Shown: piece by piece, positions 46,434 to 55,266 of the stretch | Layout of the letters: each line of letters starts with the position of its first letter | Position numbering within the stretch: the stretch's first letter is position 1 | Source of the DNA: Lacinutrix sp. MedPE-SW | GTDB taxonomy: Bacteria; Bacteroidota; Bacteroidia; Flavobacteriales; Flavobacteriaceae | Reading direction: 5' to 3' | DNA: 64,000 bases | NCBI RefSeq assembly: GCF_001874145.1 | Contig: NZ_MPCX01000003.1 | Span: 186,001 to 250,000, forward strand | Made by a program: the position numbers and the translations under genes | The notes under the pieces: generated by a model | Told to the model about the DNA's origin: nothing | The model's input: the letters and a program-made list of their open reading frames with translations, nothing else | Database searches by the model: none

Positions 46434-48209
46434 ATGAGACTTTTATTTATTTTCACCTTTCTTTTAAGTTTTAGTGCCTTTGCCCAAGATGACATTTTAG
46501 CCAGAGAATATTTTAAAAATGGAGATTTTGAAAAAGCTGCTACTACCTACAAAAAACTATATAAGAAAAATACTAGAAATAAAATTTACCTTTTACAACT
46601 AATAAAAGCATACCAACAATTAGAAAAATTTAAAGAAGCAGAAACACTATTAAAAAACGAATTAGCTCGTTATGAAAACCCACAATTATTAGTTGAATTG
46701 GGTAGAAATTACGCTTTGCAAAACGACACAATTAACAGTAAGTTAAATTACGATAAAGCAATACAAACTTTAGAAAAAAACCCAAATAATGCTTATGCAG
46801 TTGGTAGAAGTTTTGAGAATTTTTCGCTTTTAGAGCAAGCCATAACTACTTACAAAAAAGGCATGCAACTAAAACCTCAGCTAAACTTTAACTTAAACTT
46901 AGCACGAATTTATGGAGAGCAAGGCGATGTAGAAAAAATGTTTAATAGTTATATTAATTTTTCTGAAATTAACAAAACATATATTAATACCGCAAAACGA
47001 GAATTTAGCTCTTTTATTAGCGAAAATAAAGAGAATGAAAACAATATAATACTAAAAAAAATATTATTAAAAAAAATACAAACAGCTCCTAACCTTTTAT
47101 GGAATGATATGTTAAGCTGGTTGTTTATACAGCAAAAAGAATACAATAAAGCCTTTATTCAAGAAAAAGCTATTTACAAACGAGAGCTAGAAAGTTTAGA
47201 CCGTGTTGAACAATTAGCAAATATTGCCTACAACCAAAAACAGCCCGAAACTGCAAAAAATATATTTAAATTTATTATTGAAAACACACAAGAGATAGAC
47301 ATACAAATAAATGCACATTATAATCTTTTAAAAATAGAAACAGAATACGCTGAAAAAAAAGACTATAAATTAATAAAACAAAAATATTTAAACCTCTTAG
47401 ATGTATACGGTAAAACACCAAGAACCGTAAACTTGCAAATTGCATATGCTCATTTTTTAGCTTTTTATCTAGACCAACCTAAAGATGCTATCACTTTTTT
47501 AAAAGATAGTTTAAACATAAACTTTAGTAATTACCAATTAGCGCAAATAAAATTAGAACTTGGAGACATACTTGTATTAGAAGAAAAGTTTAATGAAGCA
47601 TTAATCTATTACACACAAATTCAACGTGCTTTAAAAAACACCAAAATCTCACAATTAGCAAGATTTAAAGTAGCAAAAACAAGTTATTATAAAGGTGATT
47701 TTAAATGGGCAGAATCTCAGCTTAAAATTTTAAAAAAATCTACATCTCAACTAACAGCTAATGACGCATTAGACTTAAAACTGCTTATAAGTGATAATAA
47801 ACAAGGAGACTCTTTACAAACTGCATTAAAAAAATATGCTAAGGCAGATTTACTAGCTTTTCAAAACAAAAAAGAACAAGCTATTACAATATTATCAAAT
47901 ATTATACAAGAGCATAAAACCGAAACCATTATACCTCAAGCCTTACTTAAACAGGCACAATTATTTGAAGACAAAGCAGACTTTGAAAAAGCAAAGTCTA
48001 ATTACCTTCAAATTATTTCAAATTATACAGATGGTATTTTAATAGACGATGCCATCTTTGCTCTTGCAGAGATCTATAATAACCAATTACAACTACCAGA
48101 AAAAGCTAAAGAACTTTACGAACGCATAATATTTAACCATGCAGATAGTATTTACTTTGTAGATTCACGTAAAAAATACAGAGCATTAAGAGGTGACGCT
48201 ATAAATTAA
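46434..48209 (+). CDS. Exported tetratricopeptide-repeat protein
   Basis: A 591-residue protein with a signal peptide (1-18, AFAQ) and helical repeats along its whole length that match the TPR pattern, for example REYFKNGDFEKAATTYKKLYK (about 25-45), AQLFEDKADFEKAKSNYLQII and ALAEIYNNQLQLPEKAKELYE near the end. No enzymatic domain. Probably a periplasmic scaffold or assembly factor. It lies between serS and a DUF4286 gene, a neighbourhood that I recall as conserved in flavobacteria, but the function is unknown. Confidence 0.88.
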   Translation: MRLLFIFTFLLSFSAFAQDDILAREYFKNGDFEKAATTYKKLYKKNTRNKIYLLQLIKAYQQLEKFKEAETLLKNELARYENPQLLVELGRNYALQNDTINSKLNYDKAIQTLEKNPNNAYAVGRSFENFSLLEQAITTYKKGMQLKPQLNFNLNLARIYGEQGDVEKMFNSYINFSEINKTYINTAKREFSSFISENKENENNIILKKILLKKIQTAPNLLWNDMLSWLFIQQKEYNKAFIQEKAIYKRELESLDRVEQLANIAYNQKQPETAKNIFKFIIENTQEIDIQINAHYNLLKIETEYAEKKDYKLIKQKYLNLLDVYGKTPRTVNLQIAYAHFLAFYLDQPKDAITFLKDSLNINFSNYQLAQIKLELGDILVLEEKFNEALIYYTQIQRALKNTKISQLARFKVAKTSYYKGDFKWAESQLKILKKSTSQLTANDALDLKLLISDNKQGDSLQTALKKYAKADLLAFQNKKEQAITILSNIIQEHKTETIIPQALLKQAQLFEDKADFEKAKSNYLQIISNYTDGILIDDAIFALAEIYNNQLQLPEKAKELYERIIFNHADSIYFVDSRKKYRALRGDAIN

Positions 48210-48256
48210 GAAAAGCTTAAACATTGTAGTTTTTCTTCAATTCCTTTTTAAAATCC

Positions 48257-48264
48257 TACCTTTG
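48257..48264 (+). promoter_or_regulatory. -7 box for the DUF4286-rsmA-mgtE unit
   Basis: TACCTTTG fits TANNTTTG, 33 bp before the DUF4286 ATG; no well-placed TTG -33. Confidence 0.45.
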
Positions 48265-48297
48265 CAAAAACTCTTTTTTCAATACAATTTTTAAGGA

Positions 48298-48621
48298 ATG
48301 ATTATATACAACGTCACAGTTAATATAGATAATAGTGTGCACGAGCAATGGTTAACTTGGATTAAAGAACATATTCCACAAGTACTTGCAACAGGTAAAT
48401 TTTTAGAAGCAAAACTTACCAAGGTTTTAGTAGAAGAAGAAATGGGTGGTGAAACCTACTCTATACAATATAGAGCACATTCTCGCGAATCTCTAAACGC
48501 TTACTATAAAGAAGACGCAGATCGCTTAAGAAACGAAGGTTTAAAACTATTTGCCGACAAGATGCTTGCTTTTAGAACAGAGCTAGAAGTTATAGATGAA
48601 TATGCTGTAAACTTTAAATAA
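48298..48621 (+). CDS. DUF4286 family protein
   Basis: A 107-residue cytoplasmic protein beginning MIIYNVTVNIDNSVHEQWLTW, with KEHIPQVLATGKFLEAKL and a C-terminal ELEVIDEY. It has the size and pattern of a ferredoxin-like (antibiotic monooxygenase-like) fold. The family has no known function and is a regular upstream neighbour of rsmA in Bacteroidota; here the two are 54 bp apart. Confidence 0.88.
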   Translation: MIIYNVTVNIDNSVHEQWLTWIKEHIPQVLATGKFLEAKLTKVLVEEEMGGETYSIQYRAHSRESLNAYYKEDADRLRNEGLKLFADKMLAFRTELEVIDEYAVNFK

Positions 48622-48675
48622 AATACAGCAAACCACAACTTAGTATTTAAACTAAAAAATTTAAAACAGCTACCA

Positions 48676-49488
48676 ATGACCAAAAAAAAACACAATCCAC
48701 ACCAAGTAAAAGCAAAAAAGTTTTTGGGTCAGCACTTTTTAGAAGACGAAAGTATAGCAGAACAAATAGCAGACGCTTTATCACTTGAAGGCTATAAAAA
48801 AGTATTAGAAATTGGTCCTGGAATGGGTGTTTTAACCAAGTATTTATTAAAAAAACCTGTAACAACCTATGTTATAGAAATAGATACCGAAAGTGTAGAA
48901 TATCTAAAAAATAATTATCTAAACCTTGCACCAAGAATTTTAGAAAAAGATTTTTTAAAATACGATGTTAGCGAAACCTTTGGAGACGAACCTTTTGCAA
49001 TTAGTGGTAACTTTCCATATAACATATCTACACAAATTGTATTTAAAACCTTAGAGCTAAGAGACCAAATACCAGAGTTTTCTGGAATGTTTCAAAAAGA
49101 AGTTGCCCAGCGCATTTGCTCTAAAGAAGGCAGCAAAGTATACGGTATACTCTCTGTATTAACACAAGCATTTTATAATGCAGAATATTTATTTACCGTA
49201 CCACCAACAGTATTTAATCCACCACCAAAAGTAGACTCAGGAGTATTAAAACTTACACGTAAAAAAAACTATAGCTTACCATGCAACGAAAAACTATTTT
49301 TTAGAGTGGTAAAACAAGCATTTCAGCAACGTAGAAAAACATTACGTAACAGTTTAAAAACATTCGAATTGAGTGATAATTTAAAAGCAAATGTTATATT
49401 TGGCAAGCGACCAGAACAACTCGATGTTCAAGCCTTTATTGAGCTTACAACATTAATTGAAAACGACACCAAAAACGAGTCTATTTAG
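48676..49488 (+). CDS. rsmA: 16S rRNA (adenine1518/1519-N6)-dimethyltransferase
   Basis: Dimethylates the two adenines in the 3' terminal helix of 16S rRNA (KsgA). The SAM-binding motif [16 protein letters not shown] is near residues 44-59, the catalytic NFPYNIS near 112, and the KVDSGVLKL and [12 protein letters not shown] regions follow. 270 residues, normal. Its TAG stop shares its last base with the GTG start of mgtE. Confidence 0.97.
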   Translation: MTKKKHNPHQVKAKKFLGQHFLEDESIAEQIADALSLEGYKKVLEIGPGMGVLTKYLLKKPVTTYVIEIDTESVEYLKNNYLNLAPRILEKDFLKYDVSETFGDEPFAISGNFPYNISTQIVFKTLELRDQIPEFSGMFQKEVAQRICSKEGSKVYGILSVLTQAFYNAEYLFTVPPTVFNPPPKVDSGVLKLTRKKNYSLPCNEKLFFRVVKQAFQQRRKTLRNSLKTFELSDNLKANVIFGKRPEQLDVQAFIELTTLIENDTKNESI

Positions 49489-50861
49489 TGGAAGAGCAAG
49501 AAGAAAATATCCAATTTAAAATAAGCGATGCGCTTATAACTAGTGTAGAACAATTAGTAGATGCTAAAAATGATAACGCCATTTTAGAATTATTAAATGA
49601 ATATCACCATGCGGATATAGCCGAAATTCTTGAAGACCTAAATACAGAGCAATCCAGCTACATTATTAAATTATTAGATAGTGAAAAAACATCCGAAATC
49701 CTTATGGAAATGGATGAAGATGATCGAGAGAAAATCTTAGCAACACTATCTACAAAAGAAATTGCAGAAGAAATCGAAGAGCTCGATACCGATGATGCTG
49801 CAGATATGATTGCCGAGCTTCCCGAAGAACGACAAGAACAAGTAATTGCACAAATTGAAGACCAAGAGCACAAAGCTGAAATTCAAGAACTATTAACTTA
49901 CGACGAAGATACAGCTGGTGGTTTAATGGCAAAAGAATTAGTTCGAGTAAACGAAAACTGGACCGTTACAGAATGTGTACGCGAAATGCGCGCACAAGCC
50001 GAAAACGTAACAAGAGTTCACTCTATTTATGTAGTAGATGGTAATGAGAAGTTAATAGGACGTCTCTCACTAAAGGACTTACTTATGGCATCGCCAAGAG
50101 CCCACATTTCTACAGTATACATACCAAAAGTAGATTATGTAGACGTTAACGAAGAAGCCGAAGAAGTAGCTAGAATAATGCAAAAATACGATCTAGAAGC
50201 CATTCCTGTAGTAGACGAAAACAAAGTATTAATGGGTAGAATTACCATTGATGATATTGTAGACGTTATACGAGAAGAAGCAGATAAAGATTACCAACTA
50301 GCAGCAGGTATAACACACGATGTAGAGGCAGACGATAGTATTTTACAACTAACCCGAGCAAGACTACCATGGTTATTTCTAGGTTTAATAGGAGGAATTG
50401 GAGCATTTGTAATCATGTACTTTTTTGAAGGCAGACTACCAGAACAAGCCGTAATACTATTTTTATTCACACCATTAATAGCCGCAATGGCAGGAAATGT
50501 AGGAGTACAATCAAGCGCCATAATAGTGCAAGGTTTAGCAAACGACGATGTAAAAGGCAGTATAAATAATAGATTAGTAAAAGAAATGCTTCTAGCCGCG
50601 CTAAACGGTGTAGTATTATCTATATTTCTATTTCTATTTGTGTTCGCATGGGAACAAAACTTTAAGCTCGCATTAGCCATATCAGTATCACTAGTAGTAG
50701 TAATAATAATCGCCGGATTAATAGGCACATTTATACCGCTATTTCTAGACAAAAGAGGCGTAGATCCAGCCATAGCAACAGGACCATTTATCACCACAAG
50801 TAACGATATTTTTGGTATAGTAATCTATCTATTAATATCAAAATCAATATTAGGCTTTTAG
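49488..50861 (+). CDS. mgtE: Magnesium transporter MgtE
   Basis: Inner-membrane Mg2+ channel gated by cytoplasmic magnesium. It has an MgtE N-domain of superhelical repeats (about 25-130, LLNEYHHADIAEILEDL, DTDDAADMIAELPEE), a CBS pair (about 140-265, DEDTAGGLMAKEL, DENKVLMGRITIDDI) and five transmembrane helices (about 285-457) with the pore motif AGNVGVQSSAI. The start is GTG at 49488, overlapping the rsmA stop by one base, so translation is probably coupled. 457 residues. No magnesium riboswitch seen. Confidence 0.96.
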   Translation: MEEQEENIQFKISDALITSVEQLVDAKNDNAILELLNEYHHADIAEILEDLNTEQSSYIIKLLDSEKTSEILMEMDEDDREKILATLSTKEIAEEIEELDTDDAADMIAELPEERQEQVIAQIEDQEHKAEIQELLTYDEDTAGGLMAKELVRVNENWTVTECVREMRAQAENVTRVHSIYVVDGNEKLIGRLSLKDLLMASPRAHISTVYIPKVDYVDVNEEAEEVARIMQKYDLEAIPVVDENKVLMGRITIDDIVDVIREEADKDYQLAAGITHDVEADDSILQLTRARLPWLFLGLIGGIGAFVIMYFFEGRLPEQAVILFLFTPLIAAMAGNVGVQSSAIIVQGLANDDVKGSINNRLVKEMLLAALNGVVLSIFLFLFVFAWEQNFKLALAISVSLVVVIIIAGLIGTFIPLFLDKRGVDPAIATGPFITTSNDIFGIVIYLLISKSILGF

Positions 50862-50877
50862 TATTAAAAGTAAAATA

Positions 50878-50982
50878 TTTGGGCGTTTCCTTTTTTCTCT
50901 TCGTACCTCAGGTAAAAACGTCAGGCTCTCGCAAGTCGCTCTCTGCGAGGAGCTCCAACAATTGCTCAATCCTTAACGCAAA
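50878..50982 (+). repeat. About 105-bp intergenic repeat, copy B
   Basis: Begins TTTGGGCGTTTCC, includes GTCAGGCTCTCGC and GTCGCTCTCTGCGAGGAGCTC and ends CAATCCTTAACGCAAA. It starts 16 bp after the mgtE stop. CTCGCA and TGCGAG within it can form a small hairpin. It is inverted relative to copy A at 44622-44727, and together they bracket serS to mgtE. Confidence 0.8.
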
Positions 50983-51022
50983 ACTTTGTAACTTTAAACA
51001 CAATTAACTGCATTTAAAGATT

Positions 51023-51388
51023 ATGAAACCAATAAACATAAACCAAAAACACACCCTATTTACAAAACAATGGCATCCACACCGCATTGCAACAGTAGAT
51101 AATATGCAAGTACTACTAGCAAAACTAAAAGGAGAATTTGTTTGGCATAGCCATGATAATGAAGATGAGCTTTTTCAAGTAATAAAAGGCACATTATACA
51201 TGCAATTTAGAGACAGAACCGAGGTTGTAAATCAAGGAGAAATAATTGTAGTACCAAAAGGAGTAGAACATAATCCTACAACAAAAAATAATGAAGAAGT
51301 ACACGTGTTACTATTCGAAAAACTATGTACATCACATACCGGAAAAGTAAAACACGACAAAACACAAACCAACTACCCAGAAATTTAA
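51023..51388 (+). CDS. Cupin-domain protein
   Basis: A 121-residue single-domain cupin. The metal-binding motifs are visible: WHSHDNEDELFQVIKGTLYMQF (cupin 1, H.H....E) and PKGVEHNP (cupin 2, with the last His). Such small cupins bind a divalent metal; the substrate is not apparent. It is 22 bp upstream of the dehydrogenase gene and likely co-transcribed. Confidence 0.88.
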   Translation: MKPININQKHTLFTKQWHPHRIATVDNMQVLLAKLKGEFVWHSHDNEDELFQVIKGTLYMQFRDRTEVVNQGEIIVVPKGVEHNPTTKNNEEVHVLLFEKLCTSHTGKVKHDKTQTNYPEI

Positions 51389-51410
51389 AATAAAGAGCAT
51401 CACTAGTAAA

Positions 51411-52349
51411 ATGAAAATATTACATATAGATAGCAATCACCCATTATTAATAAACCAACTCAATACCTTAGGCTTTACAAATCATGAGAATTATGTAGAT
51501 TCAAAAGAAAACATTCAAAAAAGCATTCATGAGTACGATGGTTTTATAATAAGAAGTAGATTTAGTATAGATAAAGCCTTTATAGATTCAGCAACAAATC
51601 TAAAATTTATAGGTCGTGTAGGTGCAGGATTAGAAAATATAGATTGTAATTATGCAGAGCAAAAAGGCATAACACTTATTGCAGCACCAGAAGGAAATAG
51701 AAATGCTGTTGGAGAACACAGTTTAGCAATGCTATTATCTTTATTTAATAAGCTAAACAAAGCAGATCGAGAAGTAAGAAACGGGCAATGGCTGCGTGAA
51801 AACAACCGAGGATTAGAGTTAGATGGTAAAACCGTAGGTATAATAGGTTATGGCAATATGGGTAAAGCCTTTGCAAGAAAGCTACGCGGTTTTGATGTTA
51901 ACGTTTTATGCTACGATTTAAAAACAAACATTGGAGACAGTAACGCAACGCAAGTAAACTTAGCACAACTTCAAGAACAGGTAGATGTATTAAGCTTACA
52001 CACACCAGAAAACCCATCAACCATAAACATGGTAAATACAAATTTTATAAATGCCTTTAAAAAACCGTTTTGGTTAATAAATACAGCACGCGGTAAAAGT
52101 GTAGTTACAAAAGATTTGGTAACCGCATTACAATCTGGAAAAATATTAGGTGCAGGATTAGATGTTTTAGAATACGAAAAATCATCATTCGAAAATTTAT
52201 TTACTAGCAATAATATGCCAGAGCCATTTAAGTATTTAATTAAGTCTCAAAATGTTATTTTATCGCCACACGTTGCAGGCTGGACAATAGAAAGTAAAGA
52301 AAAACTTGCGCAAACAATAGTTAACAAAATTCAAGAAAAATTTTGCTAA
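51411..52349 (+). CDS. D-2-hydroxyacid dehydrogenase (phosphoglycerate dehydrogenase-like)
   Basis: NAD-dependent dehydrogenase of 312 residues. The Rossmann motif GIIGYGNMG is near 142-150; the catalytic Arg is in INTARGKSVV, and the His in LSPHVAGWT near 287. GRVGAGLENID is the substrate-domain motif. It lacks the C-terminal ACT regulatory domain of SerA, so serine biosynthesis (3-phosphoglycerate) is plausible but glyoxylate or hydroxypyruvate reductase activity cannot be excluded. Confidence 0.9.
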   Translation: MKILHIDSNHPLLINQLNTLGFTNHENYVDSKENIQKSIHEYDGFIIRSRFSIDKAFIDSATNLKFIGRVGAGLENIDCNYAEQKGITLIAAPEGNRNAVGEHSLAMLLSLFNKLNKADREVRNGQWLRENNRGLELDGKTVGIIGYGNMGKAFARKLRGFDVNVLCYDLKTNIGDSNATQVNLAQLQEQVDVLSLHTPENPSTINMVNTNFINAFKKPFWLINTARGKSVVTKDLVTALQSGKILGAGLDVLEYEKSSFENLFTSNNMPEPFKYLIKSQNVILSPHVAGWTIESKEKLAQTIVNKIQEKFC

Positions 52350-52376
52350 CTTTAAAGAGATTAAACATAAACTATA

Positions 52377-52832
52377 ATGACCTCGAAAGCTAAAACACCA
52401 GAAGAGTATATAGCCCAACTACCAGAAGATAGAAAAGCACCTGTTACAAAATTACATAATCTTATAAAAAAGCATATGCCAAAAGGTCTAGAGTCTGGAA
52501 TAGGCTATGGCATGTTAGCATATTATGTACCAAAAACTATTTATCCAAACGGTTATCATTGCAAACCATTTCCACCTTTACCATTTATAAATCTAGCATC
52601 ACAAAAAAACTACATAGCACTTTACCACTCTGGAATTTATGCTAAAAAAGAATTGCACGATTGGTTTGTAAGCGAATACCCAAAACACAGTAAACAAAAG
52701 TTAGACATGGGAAAAAGCTGTATTAGGTTTAAAAAACCAGATGCTATACCTTACGATTTAATAGAAGAATTGTTAGGTAAAATGACTGTAAAAGAGTGGA
52801 TTGAGATTTATGAGAAAACTATAAAAAAATAG
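52377..52832 (+). CDS. DUF1801 (YdhG/YjhG-like) domain protein
   Basis: A 151-residue cytoplasmic protein with the DUF1801 pattern: EEYIAQLPEDRKAPVTKLHNLI at the N-terminus, MPKGLESGIGYGMLAYYVPK and CIRFKKPDAIPYDLIEELL. The fold is TBP-like; the function is unknown. It is 27 bp after the dehydrogenase gene and 30 bp before the VOC gene, in the same direction, so an operon is likely. Confidence 0.85.
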   Translation: MTSKAKTPEEYIAQLPEDRKAPVTKLHNLIKKHMPKGLESGIGYGMLAYYVPKTIYPNGYHCKPFPPLPFINLASQKNYIALYHSGIYAKKELHDWFVSEYPKHSKQKLDMGKSCIRFKKPDAIPYDLIEELLGKMTVKEWIEIYEKTIKK

Positions 52833-52862
52833 ATATTAATTAATAATATTTAAAAAAAGGAA

Positions 52863-53249
52863 ATGAAAAAAAGAGTAACAGGAATTGGTGGATTATTTTT
52901 TAAAACAAAAGATCCAAAAGCCTCAAAAGATTGGTATAAAAAACACCTAGGTTTTAATACAGACGATTACGGTAGTACATTCTGGTGGAAAGACAAAGAT
53001 GGTAATGACTGTTCAACACAATGGTCACCATTTAGTGAAGACACTAAATATTATGAGCCTTCTAAAAAAGACTTTATGTTTAATTACCGTGTGGAAAATT
53101 TAGTAGAGTTATTAGCGACTTTAAAAGAAGAAGGTGTCACTATTGTTGGTGAAATGGAAGAATATGAATACGGAAAATTTGGTTGGATTTTAGATAACGA
53201 CGGTAATAAAATAGAATTATGGGAACCTATAGACCAAGCATTTAAATAA
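52863..53249 (+). CDS. VOC-superfamily (glyoxalase/bleomycin-resistance-like) protein
   Basis: A 128-residue single VOC domain: GIGGLFFKTKDPKASKDWYKKHLGF at the start, a central FNYRVENLVELLATLKEEG and the C-terminal DNDGNKIELWEP with its metal-ligand Glu. The first metal-ligand position is not a His here. Members range from dioxygenases to isomerases, so no substrate can be named. Confidence 0.85.
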   Translation: MKKRVTGIGGLFFKTKDPKASKDWYKKHLGFNTDDYGSTFWWKDKDGNDCSTQWSPFSEDTKYYEPSKKDFMFNYRVENLVELLATLKEEGVTIVGEMEEYEYGKFGWILDNDGNKIELWEPIDQAFK

Positions 53250-53297
53250 AAAATGTAACTTGTTTACCACAAAACTAACCCTATAACAACTAAATTA

Positions 53298-53816
53298 ATG
53301 GCAGAAGAAAACAAAAACTTCGAAGACGAGATTAAAGAAAAAATTGAAAACGCCGAAGAAAAAACAGAAACACTCGCCGAAGAAACTAAAGACTCTTTAA
53401 AAGATTTTAAAGACAAAGCATCAACTATAGCAGACGATGCCAAAGAACAATTAAACAACTTAAAAGATAAAGCATCGCACTTTATAAACGAAGATGGTAA
53501 AGATGTTTTAGACAAAGCAAAAACGAAAGCCTCTGAAATAGCAAATGAAGCCGAAGAGAAACTTGAAGAGTTAAAAGAAGACGCTAAAGAAACCTTTGAA
53601 AAAGCAAAACAAAAAACTACCGAATTTATAAACGAAGACGGTAAAGAATTGTTAGATGATGCTAAAGAAGCTTTCGACAATGTAAAAGAAAAAGCTACAG
53701 AAATAGCTACTGAGGCAGAAGATAAACTTGAAGATTTTGCAGATGATGCTAAAGAAGTAATTGAAGAAACTACCAAAAAAACAAAAAACTTTTTTCAAAG
53801 GCTATTTGGTAAATAA
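53298..53816 (+). CDS. Amphipathic helical repeat protein (LEA/apolipoprotein-like)
   Basis: A 172-residue, very acidic and lysine-rich protein without Cys or Trp, predicted to be almost entirely helical. It contains a 48-residue internal duplication starting at FINEDGK (residues 62 and 110): DKAKTKASEIANEAEEKLEEL against VKEKATEIATEAEDKLEDF. Eleven-residue periodicity of the K/E/A pattern recalls group 3 LEA and YtxH-like proteins. The end, TKKTKNFFQRLFGK, is a basic amphipathic tip that could bind membrane. Likely a stress or envelope protein; function unknown. Confidence 0.8.
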   Translation: MAEENKNFEDEIKEKIENAEEKTETLAEETKDSLKDFKDKASTIADDAKEQLNNLKDKASHFINEDGKDVLDKAKTKASEIANEAEEKLEELKEDAKETFEKAKQKTTEFINEDGKELLDDAKEAFDNVKEKATEIATEAEDKLEDFADDAKEVIEETTKKTKNFFQRLFGK

Positions 53817-53822
53817 AATATA

Positions 53823-53855
53823 TAAAACCTAAGAATGATATCTTAGGTTTTATTT
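53823..53855 (+). terminator. Terminator after the repeat protein gene
   Basis: Stem AAAACCTAAGA / TCTTAGGTTTT with a 6-nt loop and T-rich tail. Confidence 0.8.
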
Positions 53856-53872
53856 TTAAATTTTTTATTGTA

Positions 53873-53884
53873 ATATTGCAATAT
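53873..53884. promoter_or_regulatory. Palindromic site upstream of arsR-like gene
   Basis: Perfect 12-bp palindrome ATATTGCAATAT, 20 bp before the regulator's ATG. It resembles operators of ArsR/SmtB regulators (ATA...TAT dyads) and overlaps the expected promoter, suggesting autorepression. Confidence 0.55.
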
Positions 53885-53904
53885 CACGTTAAAATATTTA
53901 AACT

Positions 53905-54231
53905 ATGGGATTTACCAAAAAACATATTTTCGATAAACAACAAAATGATATTGCTACATTTACTAAAATGATTGGGCATCCTGCAAGAGTATCTATTATA
54001 CAATATATTAGTCAAAACAAAGATTGTAACTGTAATGCATTAGTTAAAGCAATTGGTTTAGCACAACCAACTATATCTCAGCACTTAGGCGAGATTAGAA
54101 AAACAGGTTTATTAAACCAAACAGTAAAAGGTAAAAGTCTATTTTATAGTATTAATCAAGATAAACTTAATGAGTGTAGAAGAGTTGTAAACGACTTTTT
54201 TGTAAAAACACAGGTTAACTGTAGTAAATAA
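53905..54231 (+). CDS. ArsR/SmtB-family transcriptional regulator
   Basis: A 108-residue winged-helix repressor. The recognition helix region is LAQPTISQHLGEIRKTGLL (about 51-69). Residues C41 and C43 (NKDCNCNAL) sit where the metal-sensing CxC of ArsR (ELCVCDL) is, so arsenite, antimonite or another thiophilic metal is a plausible inducer; two more cysteines occur near the C-terminus. No efflux pump, arsenate reductase or other resistance gene follows: the next gene is convergent, 8 bp away. Its target outside autoregulation is therefore unknown. Confidence 0.9.
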   Translation: MGFTKKHIFDKQQNDIATFTKMIGHPARVSIIQYISQNKDCNCNALVKAIGLAQPTISQHLGEIRKTGLLNQTVKGKSLFYSINQDKLNECRRVVNDFFVKTQVNCSK

Positions 54232-54239
54232 ACACGTAA

Positions 54240-55256
54240 TTATAAACCATAGTTTACTGGTAAGAAATCTCCAATACGTTGTCTGGCCATAAAGCCTCCA
54301 AAAAGTACTTTATCTATTGGAGAATGGTTTCCGTAAGCATCAATATAAAATCGTTTTACTTCACTTTTTATAGCAGACTGTCTTCCTTTACATAATATGT
54401 TAAGTTTCATTAAAAGCTCAACTTCTGTGACATTTAAACTGTCGTTTTTAAATGTTTTAATGTATAACGATGGGTCTGTTTGGTATTGACCTTTAAACAC
54501 TTTAAACTTTTCTTTTTTAATTCTATTATTTGCTATTGCGCGCATAAAATGTAAAGTAGAACCTATATATGCTTTTTCTCTATTTCTCAAAGCGCGTTTG
54601 TGCTTTTTAGATTTTATGTTTTCGAAAAAAGTTGTACCAGAATACACAACAGATGCTACTGTTTTAAAAGCTTTTTCTAAATCTAAATTAGATTCTAAAT
54701 TAATATTATAGGTAATGGCAAAATCTTTAATATCATATTTAATTATATAGTCTAAAGCTTCGTTTTTTATAATAATAGGAGAATTTGCTGATGCTATAAG
54801 TTGCTTTGTTTCACGTTCAAAATTTAGTATTAGAGCGTCTTCATTTAAAATTTTACATTGCTTTGCAAATTCAGATTGACCAAGAAATTCTCTTCTAAAT
54901 TGTTTGAGTTTATATTGGCGAGACCATTCGTCTTTACTATTTAAAACAACTTCTTCTAATGCATTTATATCTTCTTTTAACTTAAATTGTTTTATTGTAT
55001 TAAAGTTTTTTATAGTATGGATTTGTGTTTCAAAACCAATAAACGATACTACTAAAGGCGAATTAATAGGTTGCTTTAAATTTATACTAAATTCACCATT
55101 AAAGTTTGTTATTGTTCCTATTGAAGTATTATCAAAATAAACTGACGCTCCAACAATAGGTTCGTTGTTTTTAATGTTTAATACGGTACCTTTTAATTCT
55201 TGAGCTTTGCCAATTATACCAAATAATAAAACAAATACAAGAGTTAAAATTTTCAT
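54240..55256 (-). CDS. Exported protein with carboxypeptidase-regulatory-like domain
   Basis: A 338-residue secreted protein: signal peptide (1-18, GKAQ), a carboxypeptidase-D regulatory-like beta-sandwich (about 20-100, GTVLNIKNNEPIVGASVYF, TNFNGEFSINL, VVSFIGFET), then a 230-residue region of unknown fold (DEWSRQYKLKQFRREFLGQSEFAKQCKILN and YIGSTLHFMRAIANN). The layout resembles TonB-receptor N-termini but there is no plug or barrel. It follows the acyltransferase gene by 10 bp and is likely the last gene of that operon. Confidence 0.8.
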   Translation of the reverse strand: MKILTLVFVLLFGIIGKAQELKGTVLNIKNNEPIVGASVYFDNTSIGTITNFNGEFSINLKQPINSPLVVSFIGFETQIHTIKNFNTIKQFKLKEDINALEEVVLNSKDEWSRQYKLKQFRREFLGQSEFAKQCKILNEDALILNFERETKQLIASANSPIIIKNEALDYIIKYDIKDFAITYNINLESNLDLEKAFKTVASVVYSGTTFFENIKSKKHKRALRNREKAYIGSTLHFMRAIANNRIKKEKFKVFKGQYQTDPSLYIKTFKNDSLNVTEVELLMKLNILCKGRQSAIKSEVKRFYIDAYGNHSPIDKVLFGGFMARQRIGDFLPVNYGL

Positions 55257-55266
55257 TTATTAAATA

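Noticed and set aside
49440-49490. Frameshift or fusion between rsmA and mgtE
   Set aside because: The one-base overlap (TAG/GTG) is a normal coupled stop-start; both proteins are full length.
50291-50797. 168-residue minus-strand frame inside mgtE
   Set aside because: Antisense of the MgtE membrane domain; mgtE is clearly the coding strand.
44622-50982. The repeat pair as integron attC sites
   Set aside because: The ends look attC-like (GTTA and TAAC) but do not fit the RYYYAAC/GTTRRRY consensus, the genes between are core housekeeping genes, and no integron integrase is present.
53264-53776. 170-residue serine-rich frame on the minus strand
   Set aside because: It is the antisense of the lysine/glutamate-rich repeat gene; its composition is a by-product of the codons on the plus strand.
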